DNA of 64,000 nucleotides from Nodularia sp. LEGE 06071 (GTDB taxonomy: Bacteria > Cyanobacteriota > Cyanobacteriia > Cyanobacteriales > Nostocaceae). Shown here one piece after another: positions 8,766-17,904 of this stretch. Each line of letters opens with the position of its first letter. The first letter of the stretch is position 1. The translations under genes and the position numbers were made by a program. Location: assembly GCF_015207755.1 (NCBI RefSeq), contig NZ_JADEWH010000001.1, positions 124,001 to 188,000 on the forward strand, read 5' to 3'. The notes beneath the pieces were generated by a model that searched no databases, had not been told where the DNA came from, and saw only the letters and a program-made list of their open reading frames with translations.

Positions 8766-9689
8766 TTAGGTGACAGTTTTCAGTCCGGCGATAAATGGCG
8801 CGATCGCTTCTACAAATTGAACTGTGGATTCATAGGGTAAAACGTTGCGTCCCGGTAATTTAATTCCACTACCTTGAGGTAAACAGCCGAGATAATCCGC
8901 CATGCGTTCATCTGGTGTTTCTTGTTTACCTTCTTTGCTAATACTCGATGCAGTTTCTCCCAAAACTACCAATGTCGGCTGATTGATACAAGCAAGATAA
9001 CCACTATAATCCTGTCGCCAAAATCCAGCCAAAAAGGAAAAGACTGCATGGCGACTTTCAGGATTTTCCGCCCCCGCAACTAACATATCTAACCATTCTT
9101 TATCTACAGCATTTTCCGAAGCAAAAAGTTGCCGAGTGGAGAAAGAACGCAAAAACTTTTCTGTCCGCGCATAGCGATAGAAAGCTTTACCAAAAGGCGA
9201 ATCAAAGATATTCCAAGCAATTTTGTGCTGCAATGCTGATGAGTTTTTCGTAATCACTGGCCAAGCTGGAGGTCCTGCTAAAATCATTCCAGCAATTAAA
9301 TTAGATTGTTTCTGCACTAACTCTATAGCAACTGGTAATAAAGCACCTTGCACTACAATCACAACAGGTTCTTTGACGATTGTTTGCAAAAAATATTCTA
9401 ATTGCTCTGCCCAATCTTTAGGAGTATAAGCCACATGGGGCATATCACTCTCACCACATCCTAGTAAGTCAGGATTGTAAATAGGATTTTTATGACCTTT
9501 TCTATACCATTGGCTGCGAAATCTCTGCCAAAATTGCCGCGATAATCCCACACCAATCGGATGAATTAAAAGTAAAGGTAGACCCTCATTACTGGAGTTA
9601 GCTGGTTGATGTAGTTCGTAGACACAACGATAATTTTGCCAAGTGTAAAATTGGGTAGGAGATATTGTAATGTTCACTGTGTTTACCAT
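8766..9689 (-). CDS. Alpha/beta-hydrolase-fold protein lacking the nucleophile serine
   Basis: 307 residues. The fold is indicated by LPLLLIHPIGVGLSRQFWQRF (oxyanion/HPIG loop), YNPDLLGCGESDMP (strand 4 region) and LVVLGETASS near the C-terminus. At the nucleophile elbow, where the family has GxSxG, it reads VVIVVQGALLPVAIELV. Aligned on the strand, the serine position is glycine. It may therefore be non-hydrolytic or use a different residue. ATG start. It lies about 20 bp upstream of, and in the same direction as, the YeeZ-like gene, so the two may be co-transcribed. Confidence 0.8.
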   Translation of the reverse strand: MVNTVNITISPTQFYTWQNYRCVYELHQPANSSNEGLPLLLIHPIGVGLSRQFWQRFRSQWYRKGHKNPIYNPDLLGCGESDMPHVAYTPKDWAEQLEYFLQTIVKEPVVIVVQGALLPVAIELVQKQSNLIAGMILAGPPAWPVITKNSSALQHKIAWNIFDSPFGKAFYRYARTEKFLRSFSTRQLFASENAVDKEWLDMLVAGAENPESRHAVFSFLAGFWRQDYSGYLACINQPTLVVLGETASSISKEGKQETPDERMADYLGCLPQGSGIKLPGRNVLPYESTVQFVEAIAPFIAGLKTVT

Positions 9690-9710
9690 AGTATTTATTT
9701 GAAAATTTAA

Positions 9711-10535
9711 TTAAAAAATTATCTGTGGATGAATTAATTTATATCCAGCCTCTTTGATTTTTTGATTGGATACTTTAACATTATATGAGCGGTTATTTTT
9801 GGCAGTATGATCCCATTTTACTTTGGGTAAATTGTGTTTTTCCATCAATCTATCCAGCAATTCTCCACTGGTAAGACCAGCATCATCTACCAGATTATAA
9901 ATACCTTGCAAATGATTGAAACGCACAAATTCTATCGCCCCAACAATATCATCAAGGTGAATCCAATTAGCGACATCTTCACCATTACCGGGACGAGTTG
10001 TACCAGGAACTCTACTGAAGATTTTGATCAGTTCTCTGTTAAATCCATAAATACCTCCCAACCTTAAGATACAAACACGGAGCTTTTCACTCGATGCTCC
10101 TAACAATATATCTTCAGTTGCTTTGAGAATTTTTCCATTATCATGGCTTGGTGTCGCTAGGGTTTCTTCATCTACGCCAGCACCGTTGTGATCGCCATAA
10201 ACAGAATAACTGCCAGTGTATATGAGTTGCTTAACACTAGGAGTATCCTGTAAAATTTCCACTAAAGTTTTCGCAGTATTCAGATAAGTTTCTTCATATG
10301 AATTTGCCCCTTTTGCCCCAATACTCAACAACACAATATCTTGATTGTGCAATACAGATTTTAGCTTTTCTCGGTCATTTCCTTGGGTGACTACAACTTT
10401 TTGGGCTACAGTTTGTAAAGTTGGGACACGCTCAGGGGTAGTTGTGGTAGCTGTGACCATAAAAGTCATCTTTTGCTGCCAAGCTTGAGCAACTGCACAA
10501 CCAACGTAACCACAACCAATAATGGCAATGTTCAT
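9711..10535 (-). CDS. SDR-family (YeeZ-like) NAD(P)-binding protein
   Basis: 274 residues. An N-terminal Rossmann motif (MNIAIIGCGYVGCAVAQAW) is followed by an atypical extended-SDR body (LIYTGSYSVYGDHNGAGVDEE, LRLGGIYGFNRELIKIF, NWIHLDDIVGAIEFV). The usual active-site YxxxK is replaced by DNGKILKATED, which keeps a lysine but no tyrosine in register. Classical dehydrogenase activity is therefore doubtful. Substrate unknown. It shares strand and close spacing with the alpha/beta-hydrolase-like gene that follows it (8766-9689). Confidence 0.82.
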   Translation of the reverse strand: MNIAIIGCGYVGCAVAQAWQQKMTFMVTATTTTPERVPTLQTVAQKVVVTQGNDREKLKSVLHNQDIVLLSIGAKGANSYEETYLNTAKTLVEILQDTPSVKQLIYTGSYSVYGDHNGAGVDEETLATPSHDNGKILKATEDILLGASSEKLRVCILRLGGIYGFNRELIKIFSRVPGTTRPGNGEDVANWIHLDDIVGAIEFVRFNHLQGIYNLVDDAGLTSGELLDRLMEKHNLPKVKWDHTAKNNRSYNVKVSNQKIKEAGYKLIHPQIIF

Positions 10536-10605
10536 AAATAAAACAGATTTTTTCAGTCGATAGTAGGCATCTTTAGGTTAACAATACCTTCTTTGTGTAG
10601 TCATG

Positions 10606-11253
10606 TTAACTATGGATGACACCATCAGGCATAATTGCCCCAGCTAAGTTAGCACCAATCAATTTTACCAGCAGGCGATCGCCTGAACGAATCCGCGCTC
10701 CTGTCAAGTCGGCTCCGCGCAAATCGGCTCCACTCAAATCCGCACCAATCAAGTTAGTAGAACGCAAGTTGGCTTCTCTCATGTCGGCTAAAAGCAAGTT
10801 AGCTCTAAACAAATTTGCTTCAGATAAATTTGCCCCTCTGAGAATAACTTTATGCATAAAACTATCACTGAGATCAGCCCCACTCAAGTCAGCGTAACTC
10901 AAGTTTCTGCCAGATAAATCTTTGTTGCTTAAGTTAGAGCCACTAAAGTCTTTACCACTCAAATCAGGGTTAGTCTTAGGTGGTTTGTAGGTACTTTGAG
11001 GTGGTTTTTTGGCTTGAGATGCTGGAGAATGATAAATGTTTTTCTGCTTACCATGTAAAGAGCGCAATTTATCACGAGCTTCATTAATAGCTTTCAGCTT
11101 GTCTTGGGCTTTCTTTTGTAAGCGGTGATTATCTTGAGGAATGCGATCAGGATGCCAAATGAAAACCAAATCTTTATAAGCTTGGTTAACTTCCTCAAGT
11201 GTTGCTCCAGGTTCTATTTCTAAAACTCTATAATACTGCTCCATCTCGCTCAT
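10606..11253 (-). CDS. J-domain protein fused to pentapeptide repeats
   Basis: 215 residues from the ATG at 11253; a TTG at 11277 would add eight residues. The J-domain is at residues 2-65 and carries HPD at 34-36 (FIWHPDRIPQDNHRL) with the usual flanking helices. This is the hallmark of DnaK/Hsp70 co-chaperones, which stimulate DnaK ATPase activity. A Lys/Pro/Ser linker follows (SPASQAKKPPQSTYKPPKTN), then about 100 residues of pentapeptides (LSGKDFSGSNLSNKDLSGRNL...). The repeats presumably tether the J-domain to a client or surface (inference). It carries no Gly/Phe or zinc-finger region, so it is a type-III-like J protein. Confidence 0.88.
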   Translation of the reverse strand: MSEMEQYYRVLEIEPGATLEEVNQAYKDLVFIWHPDRIPQDNHRLQKKAQDKLKAINEARDKLRSLHGKQKNIYHSPASQAKKPPQSTYKPPKTNPDLSGKDFSGSNLSNKDLSGRNLSYADLSGADLSDSFMHKVILRGANLSEANLFRANLLLADMREANLRSTNLIGADLSGADLRGADLTGARIRSGDRLLVKLIGANLAGAIMPDGVIHS

Positions 11254-11277
11254 TATGATATTATTGTCAACAATCAA

Positions 11278-11725
11278 ATAAAGTATGAGTGATGCAGCCG
11301 CTCAATAAAACCTACTCAAATCTACTCATCAGACTGGAATTGGTTCTAGTTACTGTTTTGGCCAAGCCCGTGGGCGGTTTCTTGTCCCCAGGTATAAATA
11401 AATTCAACAAGAGCTTCTCCTTATCTGCTCTAAATTCAATACTGAGATTTAAATATTATACAAGCGTGTATTAGATAACTCAGTTCATAAATAACCTTTT
11501 TGTGGGCAAATTCTCAAATACTCTATCTTCTTTGTATACACCGAAACTTTACCGTCATCGCCTAGTTAAACGTGTAGTTTTGTATCGATGCAGTTGTTTG
11601 TCATCAGCCTTATGCCTATTTTCCCACTTGATCTAGATATTAGCCATAAGAGGTTTTTATGCCAAACAAATACGAATCAAGTCGTGGCATTTAACTCTGA
11701 TTTTTTGGCTTTTGAGGATTAAATT
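11278..11725. other. Spacer without recognised gene
   Basis: This is an AT-rich stretch between two minus-strand genes. A 61-codon frame at 11289-11474 has no recognisable protein features and no ribosome-binding site. I see no tRNA, hairpin terminator or repeat that I can support. Confidence 0.5.
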
Positions 11726-12223
11726 TTATTCTCTCCCCATCATCCCATTTCGCCACCGATTCATGGCTCTGAAATAAGCGACAACTGGAATTTGATATAT
11801 CTCCACCAAAATCCACAAAATAACGGATAAATGTGACAAAAAAGTGAGTATAGTCCAGATATAAGGTAGCCAAGTAATGGGATCATGAGATAGTGGAGGA
11901 AAGTAATAAGCGACTAGACCAATTAAACTTGTGGGCAACACGACAAAAGCAATTGCTGCTAGCCCATAACCCCAACCCAATTCCACACCTTCCAACTGGG
12001 TTTCTGTCCAGTTAAAGCCATTCCAGCGCCAAATCAGGGGAGGTTGCCGAGAAGGCATCTTGATTTGTTGTTGTTCTAGGTTAACGGTAAAAATTTCATG
12101 GCAGAAGTCACAAGCCATAGTCTCCATCATTGGCATCTGAGAAATTTTACCTACGCGACAGACGGGACAAGGGTAAACTCCTTGAAAATCAAAATTTGTA
12201 GTGAATATTTTGGAACTGGGCAT
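11726..12223 (-). CDS. Zinc-finger-like membrane protein, hypothetical
   Basis: 165 residues. CPVC and CDFC near the N-terminus (YPCPVCRVGKISQMPMMETMACDFCHEIF) form a four-cysteine zinc-ribbon knuckle. A WNGFNW segment follows, then two long hydrophobic stretches (GLAAIAFVVLPTSLIGLVAY and LPYIWTILTFLSHLSVILWI). The tail is basic. It appears to be a two-pass membrane protein with a cytosolic zinc ribbon. I do not recognise a named family. ATG start; single gene. Confidence 0.7.
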   Translation of the reverse strand: MPSSKIFTTNFDFQGVYPCPVCRVGKISQMPMMETMACDFCHEIFTVNLEQQQIKMPSRQPPLIWRWNGFNWTETQLEGVELGWGYGLAAIAFVVLPTSLIGLVAYYFPPLSHDPITWLPYIWTILTFLSHLSVILWILVEIYQIPVVAYFRAMNRWRNGMMGRE

Positions 12224-12372
12224 AATAAAACTACGTTTTGCTCAAAAGTTAATTCAGTTATGGCGAGTCTGAATGTGGTAGGTACGGATTTATCTGTGTA
12301 AATCTGTGGTTCATCCTTGGGTATACCTCACAAAGAGTCAGAACAGCAATAACGCCAAATTAGGTCAAACAA

Positions 12373-12416
12373 TTTTGGATTTTGGATTTTGGATTTTGGA
12401 TTTTGGATTTTGGATT
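12373..12416. repeat. Heptanucleotide tandem repeat (TTTTGGA, about six units)
   Basis: TTTTGGA is repeated head to tail in the 607-bp spacer 12224-12830. This matches the short tandemly repeated (STRR) class known from Anabaena/Nostoc. The rest of the spacer shows no gene that I can support. A TTATCTGTGTAAATCTGTGG motif at about 12290-12309 resembles other small dispersed repeats in the window. Confidence 0.9.
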
Positions 12417-12830
12417 GACCCCACAGATAAAGCTAGCAGCGTCGTATTTTCGATTAATTCCACAGAGACATCTGGGGGCTTGTACCATTAAGGAACTATT
12501 GGTCAGAATCATCTGAACTTATGGAATTTTTCCGGATTGAACACTGACGATTCTAATTACTGATTACCTAACAAGAAAATTTATGTATGTCCAGTGATGT
12601 TTCCTGTCAGCAGCTCGTTGTCTGTGCTGACAAGCAACCAGTCTTTACTCCCAGAGTTGTAACGAGTCTATCGCTTTATTGGGGTGTTGCGGGTTTTGAG
12701 GCTGGCGATACCTTTTGTTGAAGCAACATTCTCAAAGGTATATCTTCAATTTCTAGCTCAATTCTTCTCCAATGTTCCGCAGCAATCACTACTTTTAAAG
12801 CCGAGTATCCCGCATTTTGCCAATTTCAGC

Positions 12831-14063
12831 CTATACTTTCTCTTTTGGTGGTGGCACAATACCACTTCTTTTTAAACCTTGATCAATTTCTCTAAGTAGT
12901 TGAAAATCCTCCTCTGGTAAGGGATAACTATTACTACTTAACAAACCCGCACTGCTAGCCGGATGCTTTTCCAGGAAGGAGAATGCTTGCCGAAACTGTA
13001 TCGGTTCTGCTTTAATCGGTGAGTCAAAGTGACAAGGAATAATCCACTGAAAATCCCAACTAGCCACCTTTGAAGCCCAGTCAATGGTTTCTCTCGGTGC
13101 GCGGTTGAGAATGAGTGTCTGCAAAATCGGGGCGACAAACAAACGACCCTCACCTCTGAGTATATCGAATGAGCGCTGCCAATCTGAGCGCCATTTAAAA
13201 GGAAATAAACCAAAATAAGCCTTTTGTGAGCGATCGCGTGCTTGAATAGCATCGCGCAATACTTTACCCCATCCAATGACTTCTAATACACTGGGACGAA
13301 AATACAAAGCAAATAACGAAATACGCTGCCATCCCTGACGGCGATTTGCTGGAGTATCTGCAATCAGATCAGATGCTTTGTCTTTGGCATGGAATAGCAA
13401 GGGATATGGATCTAATTGTACAATCGCTGGCGGATCTACTGATACGGAAATTATTGAATCGGTTACTAATAAAGTATGCGATCGCTTGTGGAAAAATGCC
13501 ACTTCCGCAAACCTCCCCGGCCCTAGCTCGATAGGTCCGAGAATCGCATAGTCAAACTCCTCAGCAAATGGGGTTTGGCTAGCATCTGGAGGTAATACCT
13601 GAGTTCGTTTAGCAGGTAAGCCCAGCCAGCCCAGAGGAAGATTTAACGGAAAACTCCATTGATGTGGAGCCACAAAAACCTGTGCGTTGGGAAAGTATCG
13701 GGCAAAGGGGCCAACGAAGACTTTGTGTTCTAGCCCGGAGACAGTTGGCAAAATAATATACTTAAGCTCTCCGTGTTCTGCCACCAACTCTTTCACAAGT
13801 CGGATACATTCTGGGGTGGGCGCAACGGGAGCATAGACGAGAAGACCTCCTTGATCTAGCTTAACTACGGTCATGCGAATCGGCACAACAACGTAGAAAA
13901 TGCCCTGCATTTGGTCAAAAGTCCAGATGGTGTCTTTAATTACTTCTTGGCGAATTGTCCGCCGCTTGCCATAAGGGTAGAGTGGCAATGTAAACCAGAA
14001 AGACCAAGAAAAGTCCTGCTGATCAATCTGTTCTGGGCTTACTGTACTTTTATCCTCAGCCAC
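12831..14063 (-). CDS. DUF4336 domain protein (metallo-beta-lactamase-like fold)
   Basis: 410 residues. The DUF4336 features are visible: IWTFDQMQGIFYVVVPIRMTVVKL, LLVYAPVAPTPE, a PTVSGLEHKVFVGPFARYFP segment and WIIPCHFDSPIKA near the end. The fold resembles metallo-beta-lactamases, but the HxHxDH metal motif is absent; EHKVF and PCHFDSP keep only isolated histidines. Function unknown; it is conserved in cyanobacteria and plastids. The start is GTG, supported by a GGGAGGGG ribosome-binding site about 8 bases upstream on the coding strand. Single gene. Confidence 0.85.
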   Translation of the reverse strand: MAEDKSTVSPEQIDQQDFSWSFWFTLPLYPYGKRRTIRQEVIKDTIWTFDQMQGIFYVVVPIRMTVVKLDQGGLLVYAPVAPTPECIRLVKELVAEHGELKYIILPTVSGLEHKVFVGPFARYFPNAQVFVAPHQWSFPLNLPLGWLGLPAKRTQVLPPDASQTPFAEEFDYAILGPIELGPGRFAEVAFFHKRSHTLLVTDSIISVSVDPPAIVQLDPYPLLFHAKDKASDLIADTPANRRQGWQRISLFALYFRPSVLEVIGWGKVLRDAIQARDRSQKAYFGLFPFKWRSDWQRSFDILRGEGRLFVAPILQTLILNRAPRETIDWASKVASWDFQWIIPCHFDSPIKAEPIQFRQAFSFLEKHPASSAGLLSSNSYPLPEEDFQLLREIDQGLKRSGIVPPPKEKV

Positions 14064-14302
14064 TCTGCGACCCCTCCCAAGTTCCCAACACTCGAATTAT
14101 TAAGTAATGACTTAATTTGTAGCAAAAATCTAGTATCTCATAACTCAGGCGACAGATAGAGACAAGATATATTACATACTTACCTGACGGGTGAGTGTGG
14201 CACTGAAGTTTAAAAAAATCACGCAAAATCATTTACAATATTTGTCTATCATTTATTTTGTCTCTATTGAAATTCAGATAAAATACAATTAACAAGCAGT
14301 TT

Positions 14303-15076
14303 ATGAGTCACGAACAAAAGGATTTCTGCTTTTGTACATTAGCCTTAAGAAATAAATATCGTCTTCTGGCTCAACAATTAGCTAGTGATTTAGAAAAATA
14401 TTCTCCTGGCACTATATTATTAGTCTTAACAGACGAACCAAGTTGCTTTCAAGAAAATTCCAATGTTTTAGCTTTTAAACATCGCCAACAGGGGATTCTG
14501 CATTGTTATAATGACAAAAGTATTCTTATGGAAGTTGCTTTATCAAAATTTCCAGCGGCAATTCATATTGATGCAGACACAAGAATATTAGCTCCTTTAC
14601 CAGATAATTTACAGTGGAAACCAGGAATTACAGCCGGACACTATGAAAACTTGGTAGAACACGCCAATAAGTATAATCCTGAAAGATTGCCTCCTCTTCA
14701 AAAAGTAGCTGTAAACTTAAATATAGAGTTAGAAACTGTTACTTATATGGGAGAATCTTTATTTGTTATTACTAGAGACAATGGTAGGGAAGTAGATTAC
14801 TTAAAATGTTGGGCAATGATTGGCAGGTATTTGGAATTAAGAGGGATTCATGCTGGTGAAGGTAATGCAATGGGAATAGCTGCTACTAAGGTGGGTTGGA
14901 CGATTTCTTCAGATGGCTGGCAAGAAATCAAAGATGTAGTTCATCATATAGATGCTTCCTTGATTAACAACCAGGTGAGTTTATGGGGAAAATTGCAAAA
15001 AAGAATTGGCTATCACTACCGTTTAAATTTAGCTAGAGTTATGGCTTTAAAAAATGCTAATTTTTACTATAAATAA
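14303..15076 (+). CDS. Putative GT-A-type glycosyltransferase
   Basis: 257 residues. CTLALRNKYRLLAQQLASDL begins a nucleotide-sugar-binding-like fold, and a DxD motif is at D90-A-D92 (AAIHIDADTRILAPLP). Then come TYMGESLFVITRDNG and EGNAMGIAATKVGWTI, typical of the acceptor half of GT-A enzymes. DxD usually binds a divalent metal and the sugar diphosphate. No signal peptide or membrane segment is evident, so it should be cytoplasmic. Donor and acceptor are unknown and no other carbohydrate gene is adjacent. The gene is AT-rich relative to the window. Confidence 0.68.
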   Translation: MSHEQKDFCFCTLALRNKYRLLAQQLASDLEKYSPGTILLVLTDEPSCFQENSNVLAFKHRQQGILHCYNDKSILMEVALSKFPAAIHIDADTRILAPLPDNLQWKPGITAGHYENLVEHANKYNPERLPPLQKVAVNLNIELETVTYMGESLFVITRDNGREVDYLKCWAMIGRYLELRGIHAGEGNAMGIAATKVGWTISSDGWQEIKDVVHHIDASLINNQVSLWGKLQKRIGYHYRLNLARVMALKNANFYYK

Positions 15077-15158
15077 ATTTAATTACTGAGAAAAAAACTG
15101 CTTGCTATTACAGGTTTTTTTAGGTAAATCAAACACACAAACCCAGATAAAAAAATTT

Positions 15159-15181
15159 AGAGACGTTGCATGAACGTCTCT
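15159..15181. repeat. Palindromic dispersed repeat AGAGACGTT...AACGTCTCT, copy 1
   Basis: An inverted repeat with a five-base loop (GCATG). Relatives with the same GTAGAGACGT/ACGTCTCTAC arms occur at 36953-36980 and 57587-57614. It sits between convergent genes and could also act as a hairpin in RNA, but lacks a following U-tract. Confidence 0.8.
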
Positions 15182-15249
15182 CGACTTTGGTCTAAATTCA
15201 GCAAAAAATGCTGTCAGAATATCTTACTTAATTATCAATAGTTATCAGA

Positions 15250-15618
15250 TCAAGAATCTAAATCTAAAGCTTGCATTCCTTCGCGTTTGGCAAAAGTTAG
15301 CAAACTTCCCAATTGCAGCCAAACCAATAAACAAGTCAGAAGACTTACTGGTAAACCTACCCCCAAAGCCAATGAGGACGGAAAGCCAAATATCTCTAAC
15401 CCTGATGAGAGAAATAGACAAACACCGCCAGTAATTCCCAAAAATGGCACAAATAATTGTTTTAATGAGGAAGGAGATTGAGAAATTTCTGCACTATTTT
15501 TTGTCCATTGCTGCACTATGACTTTTAGTGTGCCTGATAAAGCCAGACCGGAAGTCAATGCTATGAAAAAACCAATGATTAGCAGAAAATAGGGTGGTTG
15601 TTCAGGAAAATAGTACAT
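15250..15618 (-). CDS. Small conserved membrane protein
   Basis: 122 residues with three or four hydrophobic segments: PYFLLIIGFFIALTSGLALSG at about 9-29, FVPFLGITGGVCLFLSSGLEI and LALGVGLPVSLLTCLLVWL. The C-terminus is short and polar (FAKREGMQALDLDS). I do not recognise a named family. ATG start. It lies just downstream of the ABC1/UbiB-type kinase gene on the same strand, with about 50 bp between. Co-transcription is likely but a functional link is not established. Confidence 0.72.
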   Translation of the reverse strand: MYYFPEQPPYFLLIIGFFIALTSGLALSGTLKVIVQQWTKNSAEISQSPSSLKQLFVPFLGITGGVCLFLSSGLEIFGFPSSLALGVGLPVSLLTCLLVWLQLGSLLTFAKREGMQALDLDS

Positions 15619-15669
15619 GAAAACTCCGAATTTAAATTAAAAACTTAAGCAGCAAAAAAATTGAACTTT

Positions 15670-17394
15670 TTATTTTTTACAGTTTGATTGAACACCACCA
15701 AAAGCAGCAAAAAAACCTGATTTGGGAATGATAGCCGCGACGCTTTCTCTAGATAACTCTGTCAACATTCTAATGGCTACGTCTAACAAACGATTCGGTT
15801 TGATGTCATCTTTAACCAAATCCCACAGGCGTTGAACTTCTTCAGTATGGAGACGGTCATCTTCGGTGAGTGCTAATACGAACTCTCGGCGAAGAAATTT
15901 ACCTTCTTCAGACATCAGATATTGTAATCCCATTTGGGCTGTGGGTAATACATCAAAGTTGCTATCAGTACGAGCTATTTCGATCAAATTCTCTAAGCGT
16001 TGCCACTGGAATTTACCATTTTTAAACAAGACGTTCAATAGTCGCCGCCTTAATTCGGGAGATTCCCCAGTTAGTAAGCGTCGTGCTATGTAGGGATAAC
16101 CGACTTCCACAATTTTGAAGTCTGAGTTGAGACTGAGGGCAATACCTTCTTGTGTTACCAAAGAACGAATAATCAAGGCGAACTTTGCGGGAACTCGAAA
16201 CGGATATTCATACATCAGTTCCGAAAATTCATCAGTTATGGTTTTGAAGTTAAATTCCGTGACATTTTTGCCTATGGCATTTCCCAATACTGATTCTAAT
16301 GCGGGGATAATGGGGCAAATATTTGTGTCTGGTGTGAGAAAACCCAATTCAACAAAGTCTGCGGCTAAATCGGCGTAGTCTTTGTTTACCAGATGAACTA
16401 GCGCATCTACTAGAGTTTCTTTGGTGTTTTCCTCTAACTGATCCATCATGCCAAAATCAATGTACGCCATGCGTCCATCGGGCATAGCAAACAAATTTCC
16501 TGGATGGGGGTCAGCATGGAAAAAACCGTGTTCCAATAGCTGTTGTAAACCTGAAGTTACGCCAATTTGGATAATAACTTCTGGGTCTAAACCTGCTGCT
16601 TTGATTCTGTCTGTATCGGTGAGTTTGAAGCCATTAATCCATTCCAGAGTTAAAACATGGGTGTTAGTCTGACTCCAGTAAATCACCGGAATTTTAACTC
16701 GCGGATCGCTGCGGAAGTTGCTGGCAAATTTTTCGGCGTTACGACCTTCATTGATGTAATCAATTTCTTCAAATAACTTGATGCCAAACTCGTCCACAAT
16801 TAAAGTCAGATCGTGACCGAGATTGAGGGGTAGCCAAGGCGCTAACCAGCCAGCTATCCACCGCATCAGATAAAGGTCGAGTGTGATCACTGGGCGTAAG
16901 TTGGGGCGTTGTACCTTCACTGCTACTTCTTCGCCAGTTAGTAAACGACCACGATAAACTTGCCCTAAACTAGCCGCCGCCACTGGGCTAGCTGACAATT
17001 CGCTAAAAACTTCGGAAATGGGTCTGTCTAACTCGGTTTCGATAATTTGATAAGCGATCGCACTATCAAAAGGTGGTAACTGGTCTTGTAGTTTGATCAG
17101 TTCCTCTAAAAAATCCTTCCGGATTAAATCTGGCCGAGTGGATAGGGCTTGACCAACTTTAATAAATGTCGGGCCAAGTCTAGTGAGTAGTTCTCGTAAC
17201 TGAGTGGCGCGTTTACCTTTGTTTTGCTCGACTTTATCTTGCCATTCGTCCCACTTGAGACTGAAGATAAATATAGCAAAAGACCAGATAACTTGTAACA
17301 TTCGCCCCCAAGCAAGCCAGGGACGGTAACGATAGTGACGAGCGATCGCGTCTGAATTGTAGCGTCTTAGCTGACCGGGCTGATTCTGACCCAC
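15670..17394 (-). CDS. ABC1/AarF/UbiB-family atypical kinase
   Basis: 574 residues. Family motifs are present: the KxGQ region (LGPTFIKVGQALSTRPDLI), the Ala-rich nucleotide loop (SPVAAASLGQVYRGRL), the VKVQRP strand with its invariant lysine, the catalytic loop (EHGFFHADPHPGNLFA) and the metal-binding aspartate in YIDFGMMDQL. These protein-kinase-like ATPases support quinone (plastoquinone/tocopherol) metabolism in membranes. A hydrophobic segment (MLQVIWSFAIFIFSL) precedes the kinase core. The start is GTG. Cyanobacteria carry several paralogues, so the specific role is unknown. Confidence 0.92.
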   Translation of the reverse strand: MGQNQPGQLRRYNSDAIARHYRYRPWLAWGRMLQVIWSFAIFIFSLKWDEWQDKVEQNKGKRATQLRELLTRLGPTFIKVGQALSTRPDLIRKDFLEELIKLQDQLPPFDSAIAYQIIETELDRPISEVFSELSASPVAAASLGQVYRGRLLTGEEVAVKVQRPNLRPVITLDLYLMRWIAGWLAPWLPLNLGHDLTLIVDEFGIKLFEEIDYINEGRNAEKFASNFRSDPRVKIPVIYWSQTNTHVLTLEWINGFKLTDTDRIKAAGLDPEVIIQIGVTSGLQQLLEHGFFHADPHPGNLFAMPDGRMAYIDFGMMDQLEENTKETLVDALVHLVNKDYADLAADFVELGFLTPDTNICPIIPALESVLGNAIGKNVTEFNFKTITDEFSELMYEYPFRVPAKFALIIRSLVTQEGIALSLNSDFKIVEVGYPYIARRLLTGESPELRRRLLNVLFKNGKFQWQRLENLIEIARTDSNFDVLPTAQMGLQYLMSEEGKFLRREFVLALTEDDRLHTEEVQRLWDLVKDDIKPNRLLDVAIRMLTELSRESVAAIIPKSGFFAAFGGVQSNCKK

Positions 17395-17618
17395 GCCTTT
17401 ACATACCTCTTCAACTGGGAATTATATACTTTCGTTTTTTATGTCCCAACTTACAAATTAATTGTAATTCGGGATTTTTTGTAGTTTTGTATCAAAAACT
17501 AGGAATTTAAATTGTTTCCGGGTAATATACTTGGCCGTTTTAGCCTACAATACTGCCCAGATGTTTTTATCTTTTTCTTAATTATACTTTATAAAACTAC
17601 AAATATTTTCTTGAGAAG

Positions 17619-17904
17619 TAGGGAAAGAGGCAGGGGTGCAGGGTGCAGGGTGCAGGGGGGAGAAGACAGTCACTTCTCAATGACTAATGACCAATGACCG
17701 GGGAGTGGTGAGTGGGGAAAGAGGCAGGGGAGCAGGGTGCAGGGGGGAGAAGACAGTCACTTCTCAATGACTAATGACCAATGACCAATGACCAATGACC
17801 GGGGAGTGGGGAGTGGTGAGTGGGGAAATAGTTTTCCTCATCATCAATACCCCATCTCATGACCAATGACCAATGACCAATGACCAATGACCAATGACCA
17901 ATGA
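17619..17904. repeat. Composite heptamer-repeat block (GCAGGGT and CAATGAC units), partly duplicated
   Basis: The block has two direct copies of a roughly 100-bp unit, starting at about 17619 and 17717. Each runs GGGAAAGAGGCAGGGG, then GCAGGGT repeats, AGAAGACAGTCACTTCTCA, then CAATGAC repeats and GGGGAGTGG. A final run of CAATGAC ends at the stop codon of the aminopeptidase gene. It occupies most of the 510-bp spacer 17395-17904, in which I see no gene. Confidence 0.92.

Noticed and set aside
11289-11474. 61-codon plus-strand frame in the 11.3-11.7 kb spacer
   Set aside because: No ribosome-binding site, no similarity I can recognise, AT-rich random character.
12831-14063. Active metallo-beta-lactamase
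   Set aside because: The HxHxDH metal-binding motif of true members is missing, so DUF4336 is the better call.
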